Assembly (NCBI RefSeq): GCF_001434115.1
Contig: NZ_AZDW01000025.1
Location: 1-40,671 of the forward strand
Length of the DNA: 40,671 bases
Direction of reading: 5' to 3'
Source: Levilactobacillus zymae DSM 19395
GTDB lineage: Bacteria > Bacillota > Bacilli > Lactobacillales > Lactobacillaceae
Positions 7,219 through 16,837 of the stretch are shown here, piece after piece; position 1 is the first letter of the stretch; each line of letters starts with the position of its first letter. A program made the translations under genes and the position numbers. A model generated the notes under the pieces. It made no database searches. It was not told the origin of the DNA and saw nothing but the letters and a program-made list of their open reading frames with translations.

Positions 7219-8583
7219 TTGCAGAGAAGACTAAGCTCTCGCCAAATGCAGATGATTGCATTGGGCGGAACCATCGGCGTCGGATTATTTATGGGGTCTG
7301 GTTCCACAATCAAGTGGACGGGGCCATCCGTCCTCATCGCGTACATTATTTCTGGTATCTTTCTGTACTTAATCATGCGGGCCTTGGGGGAAATGCTTTA
7401 CGTGCACCCCACGACCGGGTCGTTTGCCACCTTCGCTTCCGAATACATGCACCCGGTTTTCGGTTACCTGACCGCTTGGAGTAACGTCTTTCAGTTTATC
7501 GTGGTTGGGATGAGTGAAATGATCGCGTTAGGCGGTTATTTCCGGTTCTGGTGGCCCAACCTGCCAGACTGGATTCCCGGGTTAGTGGCGATCACCTTCC
7601 TGTGTATCGCCAACCTGATTTCCGTGAAGATGTTCGGGGAACTCGAATTCTGGTTCGCCCTGATCAAGGTGGTCACCATCGTCTTGATGATCATTGCCGG
7701 ATTAGGCGTCATCCTCTTCGGGTTCGGTAACGGCGGTCACGCGGTCGGTATCAGTAACCTCTGGAGTCACGGTGGGTTCTTCACCGGGGGTGCCAAGGGG
7801 TTCATCTACGCGCTGGCCATCGTGCTGGCGTCCTACCAAGGGATTGAACTGATTGGGGTCACGGCCGGTGAAGCGGAAAACCCGCAACACACGCTGGTCG
7901 CCGCCATCCAATCCACGGTTGCCCGGATCTTGATCTTCTACGTCGGCGCCATCTTCGTGATTGTCAGCATCTACCCGTGGAACCAATTGAACCAGATTGG
8001 TTCCCCATTCGTGCAGACCTTCGCTAAAATTGGGATTACCGCCGCCGCTTCGATCATCAACTTCGTGGTCATCACCGCGGCGCTGTCCGGGTCGAACTCC
8101 GGGATCTACAGTGCTAGTCGGATGACCTTCACGTTGGCCGAGAACCACCAGTTGCCCCGGAAGATGACCCTGTTGAACCGTCACGGGGTGCCGTTTTACT
8201 CCGTGCTGGCCATCTCCTTAGGGATCGCCATCGGGATCGTCTTGAACGTGGTCTTGCCGATGTTCTTTAAGGACGCCAGCCAGATCTTCGTAATGGTCTA
8301 CAGTTCCAGTGTCTTGCCAGGGATGGTCCCGTGGGTCGTGATTCTGGTCAGCGAAATCGAATTCCGCAAACAAAATCAACAGCACATGGCGGAGCATCCG
8401 TTCAAGATGCCATTATCGCCGTGGTCCAATTACGTTACGTTGGCGTTTCTGGGGATCACCTTACTGTTCATGTTCATGAACCCCGAAACGCGGATCTCCA
8501 TTATCGTGGGGGTCATCTTCTTGATCGTGATGACCATCATCTACTTCAAGAAGTACCAACCGCGTGAAGCGGCCAAGAAATAA
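7219..8583 (+). CDS. Amino acid permease, APC superfamily (AAT-type)
   Basis: The 454-residue protein is an integral membrane permease with about 12 hydrophobic segments. The N-terminal signature [17 protein letters not shown] is the substrate-binding first helix of the amino acid transporter (AAT) family, and [20 protein letters not shown] and [15 protein letters not shown] are further AAT motifs. It resembles the D-serine/D-alanine/glycine and aromatic permease group, but the substrate cannot be fixed from sequence. It starts with TTG at 7219, after GAAGGA by about 7 nt; no ATG fits the conserved N-terminus. The next gene follows 13 nt after the stop. Confidence 0.88.
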   Translation: MQRRLSSRQMQMIALGGTIGVGLFMGSGSTIKWTGPSVLIAYIISGIFLYLIMRALGEMLYVHPTTGSFATFASEYMHPVFGYLTAWSNVFQFIVVGMSEMIALGGYFRFWWPNLPDWIPGLVAITFLCIANLISVKMFGELEFWFALIKVVTIVLMIIAGLGVILFGFGNGGHAVGISNLWSHGGFFTGGAKGFIYALAIVLASYQGIELIGVTAGEAENPQHTLVAAIQSTVARILIFYVGAIFVIVSIYPWNQLNQIGSPFVQTFAKIGITAAASIINFVVITAALSGSNSGIYSASRMTFTLAENHQLPRKMTLLNRHGVPFYSVLAISLGIAIGIVLNVVLPMFFKDASQIFVMVYSSSVLPGMVPWVVILVSEIEFRKQNQQHMAEHPFKMPLSPWSNYVTLAFLGITLLFMFMNPETRISIIVGVIFLIVMTIIYFKKYQPREAAKK

Positions 8584-8596
8584 GGGGGACTGAGTC

Positions 8597-9259
8597 GTGA
8601 GTCGTCCAGGAAAATTTGCGAAGTCTAGTCGGGTCAAGCAACTCCGGCAGTTTAAACGTCGTAAGCAACAACAGGCCGGCAACGTGATTGCCTGGGACCG
8701 GGTCACCGATTTCCTATTGGGTCGCTACCAGTTGACCCAGGGCCGGAAGTTACCGGCCACGGTGGCCGCGACCGTCCAGCGGTTCTTTAGCGAATGGCTG
8801 ACCACCGCGCAGGCCGCCGGTCCCACCCAGTTACAGTGGTCGGTCAGTGAGTTGACCACCGCCACGCTGGCCCGCATAGGTAACCAAGTCCCGTGGCAGT
8901 TCTACGCAGTCCTGGCCGGGCAGTTCGGGTCGTGGCAACGGTTCATCCGCCGCGAAGGTCCCGCAGTCCCCATTGAGCCGCGGCGACAAATCGTGGCGTT
9001 GATGACGCCGGCAACCTTTAATCGGGCACTGGCGCATCAGTTAGCGGTCAATTTATTGACCGTGACCGCCGCGCCCATTACGCCTGCGCAGGAGGATCAG
9101 CTGGTTCATAGTCTGTTAGATGAAGACCAGCTTAATTGGGCGGCCGTCGGGGCGTTATTTACCCCGTTAGGCTTCCAAAACACCGCCGAAAAACGTAGCG
9201 ACACTTACCAGTGGCTCAACGATTTACAGATGTTAACCGTGAGCGACTTCCATCACTAA
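8597..9259 (+). CDS. Hypothetical protein, basic N-terminus
   Basis: The 220-residue protein is not recognised. The first 30 residues are very basic (KFAKSSRVKQLRQFKRRKQQQ), then the sequence is mostly helical, with no signal peptide or membrane segment, so it is likely cytoplasmic and may contact nucleic acid or membrane surface. Trp residues recur in FFSEWL, LQWSV, VPWQFY and SWQRF. The GTG start is supported by a GGGGG ribosome site about 8 nt upstream. It lies 13 nt after the permease and shares its transcript and terminator. Codon use matches the neighbours, so it is a real gene. Confidence 0.7.
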   Translation: MSRPGKFAKSSRVKQLRQFKRRKQQQAGNVIAWDRVTDFLLGRYQLTQGRKLPATVAATVQRFFSEWLTTAQAAGPTQLQWSVSELTTATLARIGNQVPWQFYAVLAGQFGSWQRFIRREGPAVPIEPRRQIVALMTPATFNRALAHQLAVNLLTVTAAPITPAQEDQLVHSLLDEDQLNWAAVGALFTPLGFQNTAEKRSDTYQWLNDLQMLTVSDFHH

Positions 9260-9273
9260 ACACCTAGATACGA

Positions 9274-9301
9274 AAGGTCAGCTAATCGCTGGCCTTTTTT
9301 T
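9274..9301 (+). terminator. Terminator of the permease operon
   Basis: AAGGTCAGC (9274-9282) pairs with GCTGGCCTT (9288-9296), with one G-T pair, and is followed by a run of T. Confidence 0.9.
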
Positions 9302-9349
9302 GTTGGGCCGACTACTATCTAAAGTGAATCACCGGTTCAGAAGAAACTT

Positions 9350-9377
9350 TTGGAAAAAGTTAGTTTTAAGTTATGAT
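9350..9377 (+). promoter_or_regulatory. Candidate promoter of the WxL cluster
   Basis: TTGGAA (9350-9355), 16 bp and TATGAT (9372-9377) lie about 90 nt before the first WxL gene. The -35 is only a partial match. Confidence 0.5.
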
Positions 9378-9467
9378 TTGGAATACTTTACGACAGATTA
9401 AGCATTTACGTTCAAACGCGCAAATCACGAGGTCTGAACTTCAACAGTTTATATAGGAGTTGAGATT

Positions 9468-10088
9468 ATGAAGCGCACATTACGTGTTTCTTTGTTTAGT
9501 GGCATCGCTGCTTTACTGTTAGGCTTAGGAGCTGCGGTACCTGCTTCTGCCGCAACTGCCGGGACCACCAGTGCCACAACGAATGCTGCCACTGACTTTA
9601 CCCCCACTAACGAACCCTTGAATCTTGATTCAGCACCAAACTTTACCTTCGCGGCAACCACGGTTCCTGATACCAAGACCAACGGGAGTTACAATCCTAG
9701 CACGATTGATAACCCAGTCGAGGTTTCTAACCCTGGCTTGGCTAGTGGCTGGAACGTTAAGGTCGCCAACACCGAATTCAAGAATTCGGATACAACCGCT
9801 ACGGCTGGTGATGGGGCCGTCTTGGGCGGTGCTGTTTTGAACCTGTCCGCGCCAACTGCTGCCGCAGCTAACGCCGGCAACCCTTCTAGTGGACCAACTA
9901 CCAGTGCCATCAAGCTGTCGGGTGACGGGACCGACCAATTGGTTCTGTCGACCGCGGCTAATGAAGGCTTAGGGGTCTGGGATTCGTCCTATGTTCCTGG
10001 CGACGTCACACTCGACGTACCAGCTGGGCAAGAACCAGGCAGCTATACTTCCACGATGACTTGGACGTTGGGTGACACGGTTCAATAA
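9468..10088 (+). CDS. Small WxL-domain surface protein
   Basis: The 206-residue secreted protein has a signal peptide (KR start, hydrophobic core LFSGIAALLLGLGAA, ASA cleavage near residue 29). A single WxL domain fills the rest. The first WxL motif is in GWNVKVANTEF (near residue 88), and the second, distal motif is TMTWTLGD at the C-terminus. WxL domains bind the peptidoglycan non-covalently and work with DUF916/DUF3324 proteins, which is what the next gene encodes. The start has a TAGGAG site. A promoter candidate and a 3' terminator make this gene partly independent of the rest of the cluster. Confidence 0.9.
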   Translation: MKRTLRVSLFSGIAALLLGLGAAVPASAATAGTTSATTNAATDFTPTNEPLNLDSAPNFTFAATTVPDTKTNGSYNPSTIDNPVEVSNPGLASGWNVKVANTEFKNSDTTATAGDGAVLGGAVLNLSAPTAAAANAGNPSSGPTTSAIKLSGDGTDQLVLSTAANEGLGVWDSSYVPGDVTLDVPAGQEPGSYTSTMTWTLGDTVQ

Positions 10089-10131
10089 AATCGCGTTCTG
10101 ACATCGAGGTTATGAGATGAACCGGCGATGC

Positions 10132-10169
10132 AAAAGGCCGGTACCATGGACGCATGGTACCGGCCTTTT
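10132..10169 (+). terminator. Perfect 17-bp hairpin terminator after the small WxL gene
   Basis: Arms at 10132-10148 and 10153-10169 are perfectly complementary around a 4-nt loop, with A4 and T4 at the ends, so it may act in both directions. It probably reduces read-through to the downstream surface genes. Confidence 0.85.
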
Positions 10170-10350
10170 GGGACCAAGAAATCATTATTCCCATTAATGA
10201 TGAACTGATGTGACGAAGCCCTCGTTGAGGGTATGGGCACGGTTTGTCGGGGGTCGCTGGACCGACCGTCGATAAACCGGTGGGCAATCCGGCAACGCTT
10301 TTTGTTCGGGAGTCCGTCAGTGATGGGATCATTGAGAGGAAGACAGTCAC

Positions 10351-11397
10351 ATGAGAAAGCTTTTGAAATGGGTTTTCATTTTAGTCGGCTTACTCTTGGG
10401 TAGTCTGCTGGGCGTCCCAATTGCACACGCCGCCAAGGTTAATCCGGCGGTCGCTGGGGCCGGTTATACGGTTCAGATGGTGCGGCCCCGGGGACAGGTC
10501 AATTCAACATCCGGGTATTTTAATCTGAAGGTTCAGCCGGGTGAGCAACAGCGATTAGTTGTGATTCTTCATAACTTGCAGGCTCAGCCGCAGAAGCTGA
10601 CGCTAGGCATCAATCAGGCCTACACCAATCCGGACGGGGTCATCGACTATGATCGCTATAACGTGAAGCCGGATCCGACGTTAAAGGTGCAATTAAAACA
10701 AATTTTCAAGGAGCCGCAACGCACAATCACGTTACCAGCGAACGGTACGGAACGGGTCGGCTTGACCTATGAAGCGCCCGCCAATCCCTTTACCGGCACC
10801 GTTTTGGGGGCGGTCTACGTCAGCCAGACGAAACCCGGCAAGAAGTACGGCAAGGGTAAGATTACCTTACAGAACCTCTATGCCTACGCCATCAGTATTG
10901 AGATGCGCGAAAGTCTAAAGGCGATTCGTCCCGTTATGGCGATGCATCACGTCGGGGTCGGCCAGGTCGACCGGCAGAATATGGTCATGGCCAACCTGCA
11001 GAACAGTCGGCCAACCGTGATGGAACGCCTGAACACCCAAGCGGCGATTACCAAGCAAGGGTCCACGACCGTCTTGATCCACCAGACCAAGAAGGGCATG
11101 GGCATGGCGCCCAACAGCAACTTTAATTACCGGATCCCGTGGGGGACGACCACGTTGAAGCCCGGCAACTACACGCTGCATTTAAGCGCACAGGCGACTA
11201 AGGGGACTTGGCACTTTACCAAGAACTTCACGGTCACCCAGCAGCAATTGAACCACTTAGCGAACTTGGCCAAGCAACCTAAGCCGAACTACTGGTTGTA
11301 CATCTTGTTAGCCGTCGTGATTGCGTTGCTGCTGGCCCTGGTCGGATATCTGATTTACAAGAATCACAAGAACAAGCAACAGTTAGCACAGAAATAA
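10351..11397 (+). CDS. DUF916/DUF3324 WxL-interacting membrane protein
   Basis: The 348-residue protein has a signal peptide (residues 1-27, IAHA cleavage). Residues 35-155 form the DUF916 immunoglobulin-like domain (GYTVQMVRP, GYFNLKVQPGEQQ). Residues 160-300 form the DUF3324 domain, where MREPLKA-like motif MRESLKAIRP and NSNFNYRIPWG are seen. A C-terminal transmembrane helix (about 310-335, YWLYILLAVVIALLLALVGYL) and a basic tail anchor it. The family binds WxL proteins and peptidoglycan at the cell surface. It matches the csc-type clusters of lactobacilli. AGAGGAAG precedes the ATG. Confidence 0.92.
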   Translation: MRKLLKWVFILVGLLLGSLLGVPIAHAAKVNPAVAGAGYTVQMVRPRGQVNSTSGYFNLKVQPGEQQRLVVILHNLQAQPQKLTLGINQAYTNPDGVIDYDRYNVKPDPTLKVQLKQIFKEPQRTITLPANGTERVGLTYEAPANPFTGTVLGAVYVSQTKPGKKYGKGKITLQNLYAYAISIEMRESLKAIRPVMAMHHVGVGQVDRQNMVMANLQNSRPTVMERLNTQAAITKQGSTTVLIHQTKKGMGMAPNSNFNYRIPWGTTTLKPGNYTLHLSAQATKGTWHFTKNFTVTQQQLNHLANLAKQPKPNYWLYILLAVVIALLLALVGYLIYKNHKNKQQLAQK

Positions 11398-11443
11398 GGA
11401 CATGCGTCAATCAAAGACGCGTGAGTGATAGGGGGGCAGTCAT

Positions 11444-13198
11444 ATGCTTAAACGGTGGTTAAGTGTCGGTTTAATCCTGATAGCCGTAGGTCTGACTAGT
11501 GGCGTGACTGCACACGCCGACAGTGATGATAGCGCACTAGCTACGGCACCAACGGGGGTGACGTTAACGGGGGCTAATCCGCCCTTAACGCCGTCGACGC
11601 AGGCGTTGAACCGCGCGCAAATTGCCCCCAGTCATGCACACTCGCAGGTCGTAACGTTGACTCAAGGCGCGGACCAATTTGGGGCCGTGTGGTCCACCAA
11701 CGACCACGCGTTTCGCCTGAACCGTAACCAGACCGTCTCCGCTTGGCTTGATTTAGGACAACCGGCGGACGGAGGGATGGCTTTCGTCTTGCAAAACGAT
11801 TCCCAACTCCTGAACGCGATGCCGAAGTTTACCACGCCAATCGCCGAAACGTTGGGCGTCTGGGGCGTGGACACCACGCCAACCCAGAGTTCGGCTAAGG
11901 CGCTGAGTCAAACGGCGATTCAAAATAGTTGGGCGTTGGCGTTCGATGCTGGTAATCACGCGCAGACTAACGCCCAGGCACCGGGACAGGCCAATTCGTT
12001 TGACGTGGGGGCAGCTAGTCCGCACGTCGCGGCGGGGTACCCCGGGGCCGCGGCCACGTATCAATCCCACAAGGTGTCCGGTGCACTGGGCGGCTTATTA
12101 ACGCCTAATCAATACGCCTATAGCTTGGTCCATCAAGGCTTACTGCCGGTGGCGGACCTCGCTAACGGGCAGTGGCACCACGTGACGTTGCGGTGGCGCG
12201 CGGCGGCACGCACCATGACGGTGACGGTCAACGACCGCAATCCGCGGACCAATGCCGCACAAACCGGCCAGCGGCGGACCATGGCGGTCGACTTGAATCA
12301 GGTCGATCCCAGCCATACCGGTTACGCGCGTTGGGGCTTTACCGCGACGACGGGGCCGCGCGCGACGTCTGACCCGTTGGTGGTCTTGACTCAATTGCCA
12401 CAACGGACGGTCGCGCCCGGTAAGGTCACCTCGCGGGCGACTAAGGCGATCACTACCCAGACCACAACGTCCCGGGCAACTCAAACGCCGGTGACGGTGC
12501 GTTTACAGGGGGCGCGGACAATTAAAATCGCACCACTTCAGCGAGCCATGTTGAGCGGGCAAGTCACCGCTACGGCCAGCCGGTTGCCGGCGGGGTTACG
12601 AGTTACCCCCGTGGTAGATGGTCACCGGTTAGCACCGGTTCGTGTCACGGCGACCGGGCAACTGACCACGGGTATCGCCGCGGTACGCCTTCAGCCGGGG
12701 ACCAACCGGGTCAAGTGGGTCGCGCGGATAGGGACCCGGCAAGTGGCCCAGTCGCCAACCGCGACCGTTGACGTGACGCCCGGACAATTAACGTTTACGG
12801 CGTTATCGACAACGGCGGGGTTCCAGCGCACGAAGTTACCCACGACCAGTGAGTTGGTTCCCCGGCAGGCCGGCTGGCAGATCGAAGTCCAGGATACTCG
12901 AGGAACCGGGAGTCGCTGGACACTGCTGGCCCAGGCCGGTCGGTTCACGAACAGTGCCACGGGCCGTCCCATGGCCGGTACGCCGGTCTTCGTCAACGGG
13001 CAGACGATGACGCCATTGGGCACGACCCCGACGCCCATCATGACCCATACCACCAACGATGGCCGCGCCGCGGGCAAGACCAACGTGGTGGCCCACTGGT
13101 CGACCAAAACGGGAGTCCTGTTGCACGCCCAACCCGGCACGGCGGCTGGTCGTTACCAGGGCAAGTTGACCTGGACCCTGACCAATGCGCCGGAATAA
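11444..13198 (+). CDS. Large secreted lectin-like protein with C-terminal WxL domain
   Basis: The 584-residue protein has a signal peptide (MLKRWLSVGLILIAVG..., AHA cleavage near 25). Residues about 55-310 resemble a bacterial L-type (legume-like) lectin domain: GMAFVLQND, ETLGVWGVD, NSWALAFDAG and GQWHHVTLRW are typical strands. Residues 340-440 are a Thr/Arg-rich beta domain. The C-terminus is a WxL domain, with GWQIEVQDTRG as the first motif and LTWTLTNAPE as the last. It should sit on the cell wall and bind glycans or host surfaces. It is paralogous to the next gene, but lacks about 130 residues in the middle. No terminator separates it from the DUF916 gene upstream. Confidence 0.88.
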   Translation: MLKRWLSVGLILIAVGLTSGVTAHADSDDSALATAPTGVTLTGANPPLTPSTQALNRAQIAPSHAHSQVVTLTQGADQFGAVWSTNDHAFRLNRNQTVSAWLDLGQPADGGMAFVLQNDSQLLNAMPKFTTPIAETLGVWGVDTTPTQSSAKALSQTAIQNSWALAFDAGNHAQTNAQAPGQANSFDVGAASPHVAAGYPGAAATYQSHKVSGALGGLLTPNQYAYSLVHQGLLPVADLANGQWHHVTLRWRAAARTMTVTVNDRNPRTNAAQTGQRRTMAVDLNQVDPSHTGYARWGFTATTGPRATSDPLVVLTQLPQRTVAPGKVTSRATKAITTQTTTSRATQTPVTVRLQGARTIKIAPLQRAMLSGQVTATASRLPAGLRVTPVVDGHRLAPVRVTATGQLTTGIAAVRLQPGTNRVKWVARIGTRQVAQSPTATVDVTPGQLTFTALSTTAGFQRTKLPTTSELVPRQAGWQIEVQDTRGTGSRWTLLAQAGRFTNSATGRPMAGTPVFVNGQTMTPLGTTPTPIMTHTTNDGRAAGKTNVVAHWSTKTGVLLHAQPGTAAGRYQGKLTWTLTNAPE

Positions 13199-13286
13199 GA
13201 CTAGTTGCGCACAATTGACCCGAAATTAAAACTTTAATTGCGTTTTGGGCCGCTGGGGCTGGCGATTCGCTACTATAGAAGTATCC

Positions 13287-13311
13287 GACATTGTAAGTCT
13301 TTTACAATGTC
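13287..13311 (+). promoter_or_regulatory. Perfect 10-bp inverted repeat upstream of the second lectin-WxL gene
   Basis: GACATTGTAA (13287-13296) and TTACAATGTC (13302-13311) flank a 5-nt spacer. There is no T-run, so an operator is more likely than a terminator. The nearby TACTAT (13271) could be a -10 box, but no good -35 goes with it. No copy was seen before the other WxL genes. Confidence 0.55.
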
Positions 13312-13328
13312 CACGACTAAATTAATTT

Positions 13329-13360
13329 GGAAACATCCCGCCCCACAACGGGATGTTTCC
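13329..13360 (+). other. Hairpin just before the second lectin-WxL ribosome site
   Basis: GGAAACATCCCG (13329-13340) and CGGGATGTTTCC (13349-13360) pair perfectly with an 8-nt loop, ending about 12 nt before the GGGGG ribosome site. It lacks a T-run. It could stabilise the 5' end of the transcript or trim it. Confidence 0.6.
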
Positions 13361-13384
13361 GTCAGAGCATAAGGGGGAATGGAG

Positions 13385-15517
13385 ATGTTGAAACGGTGGC
13401 TATGCGTTGGCCTGACCGTACTGGCGGTCGGCCTCACCGGTGGGCTGCGCGCCCACGCCGATAGTGACTTTGACCAGGCCTTAGCGACGGCGCCACAGGG
13501 GATTTCATTGAACAAGACCAATTCGATCATCGCGTTGGGAACGGCACCGATGAGTCATGCGGCAATTGAAGACACGACCAACGCGAATACCCCGGGGACG
13601 CAGGCCGTCGTGGTCAATACGGCCCCCTACCAATTCGGAACGGCGTGGTCGACGGATGAAAATTCCATCGATTTGACCCATAACCAGACCATTGGTTTTT
13701 GGTTTTACTTCGGGAACCAAGGCGTCCACGCCGGCGACGGGATGGCCTTCGTGATGCAAAACGATCCACGAGGCCTCGCCGCGACGCCGGACTACACGGA
13801 CCGCCCAATCGGGGAAACGCTGGGAGTCTGGGCCGTCGATACGAATCCGGACCAGGCCTACGTCAGCGAGTTTGCGAAAACGGCGATTCAGAACAGCTGG
13901 GCGTTGGAATTTGACACCCACTATAACGGACTGTCCGGCAAGAGTGCGCTGGGAACCGCCAACGCCTTCGACCTGGGAGAACCCGCGGTCCACATCGCCT
14001 CGAATTATCCGGGCAGCGGCGACACCTACGACAAACGCACGGTTTCTGGTGGGTTACTGGGGAAGGACCACTACTATTACAGCATGCACCACAACGGGGT
14101 CATCGCGGATAACGACCAACCCAACTTTCTGTCGAACGGGCAGTGGCACCACATGACGCTAAAGTGGGATGCCACGGCCAAGACCATGACCTATACCTTT
14201 AACGACCGTAACGCTAAGACCGGGGTGGCCCAAAGCGGGACCAGTCAGACGGTGCCCATCGACCTGAACAAGATTGATCCGGCACACACCGGTCACGCGC
14301 GCTGGGGCTTTACCGGGACCACCGGCCAGGATTACGAAAATAACCTGATTATCCTGGATAATACGCCGGGACTGGTCGACGGGACGGCGGAAGCCAGCCT
14401 CCAAGACCTCACCCACAATCATCCGGTGACTAAGGACAGCCAAATCGTCAGTGGTGACAAGGTCGAATTGAACTATCAGCTGCACTACAACGGCGGTCGG
14501 CAGTCCTGGTCGAACATCAACAGTCGCTTGAATCTGCCCCGCGGAATCACCTATGATGCGGCGGAAATCGACTACGCCAAGGGCCCAACGCAATCCTTGA
14601 AGCTTAGTGATATTCAGGATTCTAAACTCGCGATGACGCTCGATCAGTCCCTGGACCGGGATAACGACACGGCGACCGTTAAGCTGTGGGGGACGGCGGA
14701 CAAGGTAGACGAGACCCTGTACAACCGGACCCAGCCCAACACCTTTTCGTCCAACACGCTGGTGACGAACGCCGATATGCCGGCGTTTGCCATCAACCCG
14801 AGCGTGGACTTGGACTTAAACGTGACCTCGGCTAATCCCGTCACGCTGCATACCAAGGAGGACGGGACCGTCACCGGGAACGTGACGGTGACCACCACGG
14901 CGGCCGTAAAACCCAGTGTGGCCGTCCAAGCCACGTTGAACGGGAAGGACCTGCCGGATACGGCGGTCGCTAGCGACGGCACCTTTCAATTGAATTTGAA
15001 AGCCGACCAGCTCCAGATGGGGACTAACCGGTTACGGTTGACCGCCGCGACGCCTCATGGGGACACGTCGTTAGTCAAAACCGTCCTGATTACCGTGGTC
15101 GGGACGTTGGAATTTAGCAACGTGGACACCACCAGTAGTTTTGTGACCAGCACTTTAACGGGGAACCCGCAATTGGTGGCCCGCAACGATGACTGGGCCC
15201 TCGACGTTAAGGATACGCGCGGGACCGGTCAACGGTGGGCGTTAAGTGCCCAGAGTACGGCCTTTACCGACGAAAAGACGGGCCGCACGTTGCAGGGAGG
15301 TCCGGTCTACGTGGGCCGGTACGGTCGCCAACCACTGACCGACCAGTCCGTGCAAATCATGACCCACACCACCGACGACAGTATCGATGATGGTCAGGTC
15401 AACGTCGCCAACTCCTGGGGCGCGCGCAATGGCGTGTTGCTGGACGTCGACGGGGACGCCTTAGCGGGAAACTATCAGGGGACGATCACCTGGTCGCTGA
15501 CTAATGCGCCGAGTTAA
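13385..15517 (+). CDS. Large secreted lectin-like protein with C-terminal WxL domain (paralogue)
   Basis: The 710-residue protein has the same signal peptide type as the gene before it (MLKRWLCVG). Residues 45-310 form the L-type lectin region, with GMAFVMQNDP, ETLGVWAVD, NSWALEFDTHYNG and GQWHHMTLKWD; the Asp/Asn-rich segment EFDTHYNG could hold the metal site. A DUF11-like or Ig-like beta stretch covers about 320-470, then a second beta domain at 480-565. The WxL domain closes the protein (WALDVKDTRG; ITWSLTNAPS). An ATG lies at 13379, but 13385 is chosen: the GGGGG site is then 7 nt away and the protein starts like its paralogue. Its own inverted repeats upstream suggest separate regulation. 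Confidence 0.9.
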   Translation: MLKRWLCVGLTVLAVGLTGGLRAHADSDFDQALATAPQGISLNKTNSIIALGTAPMSHAAIEDTTNANTPGTQAVVVNTAPYQFGTAWSTDENSIDLTHNQTIGFWFYFGNQGVHAGDGMAFVMQNDPRGLAATPDYTDRPIGETLGVWAVDTNPDQAYVSEFAKTAIQNSWALEFDTHYNGLSGKSALGTANAFDLGEPAVHIASNYPGSGDTYDKRTVSGGLLGKDHYYYSMHHNGVIADNDQPNFLSNGQWHHMTLKWDATAKTMTYTFNDRNAKTGVAQSGTSQTVPIDLNKIDPAHTGHARWGFTGTTGQDYENNLIILDNTPGLVDGTAEASLQDLTHNHPVTKDSQIVSGDKVELNYQLHYNGGRQSWSNINSRLNLPRGITYDAAEIDYAKGPTQSLKLSDIQDSKLAMTLDQSLDRDNDTATVKLWGTADKVDETLYNRTQPNTFSSNTLVTNADMPAFAINPSVDLDLNVTSANPVTLHTKEDGTVTGNVTVTTTAAVKPSVAVQATLNGKDLPDTAVASDGTFQLNLKADQLQMGTNRLRLTAATPHGDTSLVKTVLITVVGTLEFSNVDTTSSFVTSTLTGNPQLVARNDDWALDVKDTRGTGQRWALSAQSTAFTDEKTGRTLQGGPVYVGRYGRQPLTDQSVQIMTHTTDDSIDDGQVNVANSWGARNGVLLDVDGDALAGNYQGTITWSLTNAPS

Positions 15518-15520
15518 CAC

Positions 15521-15554
15521 AAAAAAGGACCTAGAAAATGACTTCTAGGTCCTT
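15521..15554 (-). terminator. Terminator of the M20 peptidase gene
   Basis: AAGGACCTAGAA (15525-15536) and TTCTAGGTCCTT (15543-15554) form a 12-bp perfect stem. The T-run is on the minus strand (A-run at 15521-15526). Little follows on plus, so the lectin gene may be stopped only by the stem. Confidence 0.85.
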
Positions 15555-15601
15555 AGTTAGCCCGTATGGTGATGGGGCATAACGATTTAACTACATAAAA
15601 A

Positions 15602-16837
15602 TTAGGATAACAACCGGGTCACCATGCGTTCATAAATCTTAATGAACCGCCGATACATCTCGAGGTCGACGTATTCGTTGACCTGATGGGCCGTAATGTT
15701 ACCGGGACCGAAGACCACCACGTCGATGTCGGGGTTGGCCGCCAAGAAGGACGACGCGTCGGTTCCGCCGGGTACCCCGATTTGAGGTAAGGCTTGTTCC
15801 AAAACGGCTTGACCAATATCGTTAGCGGCTTGGATCAACGGCGTGTCGGCCGCGGTGTGCATGGGCTGGAAGTCGCTGATCATTTCGAAAGATAGATTGC
15901 TTCCCTGGGCGTTCAAATCGGCGATGATGGCCTTGATGGCCGCCGTGATTTTAGCGTTAGGGAGTTCGGGGATGGTCCGAATCTTCACGGACAGGTCGGC
16001 GCTGGCCGGCACCGTGTTGACCTGTTCGCCCCCCTTGACCATGGTCACCACGGGCGTCACGGGACCCAGGACGGGATTCTGGTAGGATTTGATGGACTCG
16101 AAGTAGGCCTTTTCGCGTTGGTAGAAGGTCATCAACGCGTCAATGGCGTTTTGGCCAATTTCGGGCATCGAACTGTGGGCGGCGACCCCTTTAGAATGAA
16201 TGGTGAAGGTCAAGGACCCCTTGTGCGCCAGCTCGATGAAGTGTTGCTCGCGGGTGTGGTTGGCCGCGGCGAGCCGGTCAGCGGCCGTTCCGTCGATGGC
16301 TAGCATGTGCTGGAGTTCAGGCTTTTGCAACAGGCGCTTGTCGGCTCCACTGGGTTCCCCGACGATGAGCGCACTCAGGTCCTGGGCGTAGCCGGCGTCG
16401 GCTAATTGGCGGGCGCCGTATTGGCCGTATTCCTCACCCACGGTCGCCATGAAGCGGAACGTTCCGTGAAGTGGCACGCCGGCTTCCTTGAGGTGAATCA
16501 TGGCCCAGGCGCCGGCAAGTAAACCGGACTTCATGTCGGAGGTGCCCCGACCGTACATGTTGTCGTCATCGATGGCTCCGGAAAGGGCGTCGACGTGCCA
16601 CTTGCTGGCGTCACCGAGGGCGACCACGTCTTCGTGACCGTCGAACCCGACCACGGGCCCGTTGCCGTCCCCAATTTCGGCGACCAGACTGACCCGGTCA
16701 GGTTGGTAGGCTAGTTGTTTGCAGGAAATTCCGTGTTGTTCGAAGAGTTTGATTAAGTAATCGGCGACTAATTTTTCCGCGCCGTTAACGGTGTTGAGCT
16801 TCACCACGTCTTGAAGTGTTTGCACAACTTCATCCAT
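15602..16837 (-). CDS. M20 family metallopeptidase, ArgE/DapE-like deacylase
   Basis: The 411-residue protein belongs to the ArgE/DapE/ACY1/CPG2 zinc hydrolases. Metal ligands are visible: GFDGHEDVVALGD (the HxD site; here GHED), DDNMYGRGTSDMKSG (catalytic Asp region), VGEEYGQYGA (Glu-Glu) and a C-terminal His in GNITAHQVNEYVD. The dimerisation insert KGVAAHSSMPEIGQNAID is typical. It would remove an acyl group or cut a dipeptide; succinyl-diaminopimelate or a related acyl-amino acid is possible, but the substrate is unproven. An in-frame ATG at 16930 adds 31 non-conserved residues. The ATG at 16837 is chosen because GAGGTGG sits just upstream. The gene is monocistronic. Confidence 0.88.
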   Translation of the reverse strand: MDEVVQTLQDVVKLNTVNGAEKLVADYLIKLFEQHGISCKQLAYQPDRVSLVAEIGDGNGPVVGFDGHEDVVALGDASKWHVDALSGAIDDDNMYGRGTSDMKSGLLAGAWAMIHLKEAGVPLHGTFRFMATVGEEYGQYGARQLADAGYAQDLSALIVGEPSGADKRLLQKPELQHMLAIDGTAADRLAAANHTREQHFIELAHKGSLTFTIHSKGVAAHSSMPEIGQNAIDALMTFYQREKAYFESIKSYQNPVLGPVTPVVTMVKGGEQVNTVPASADLSVKIRTIPELPNAKITAAIKAIIADLNAQGSNLSFEMISDFQPMHTAADTPLIQAANDIGQAVLEQALPQIGVPGGTDASSFLAANPDIDVVVFGPGNITAHQVNEYVDLEMYRRFIKIYERMVTRLLS

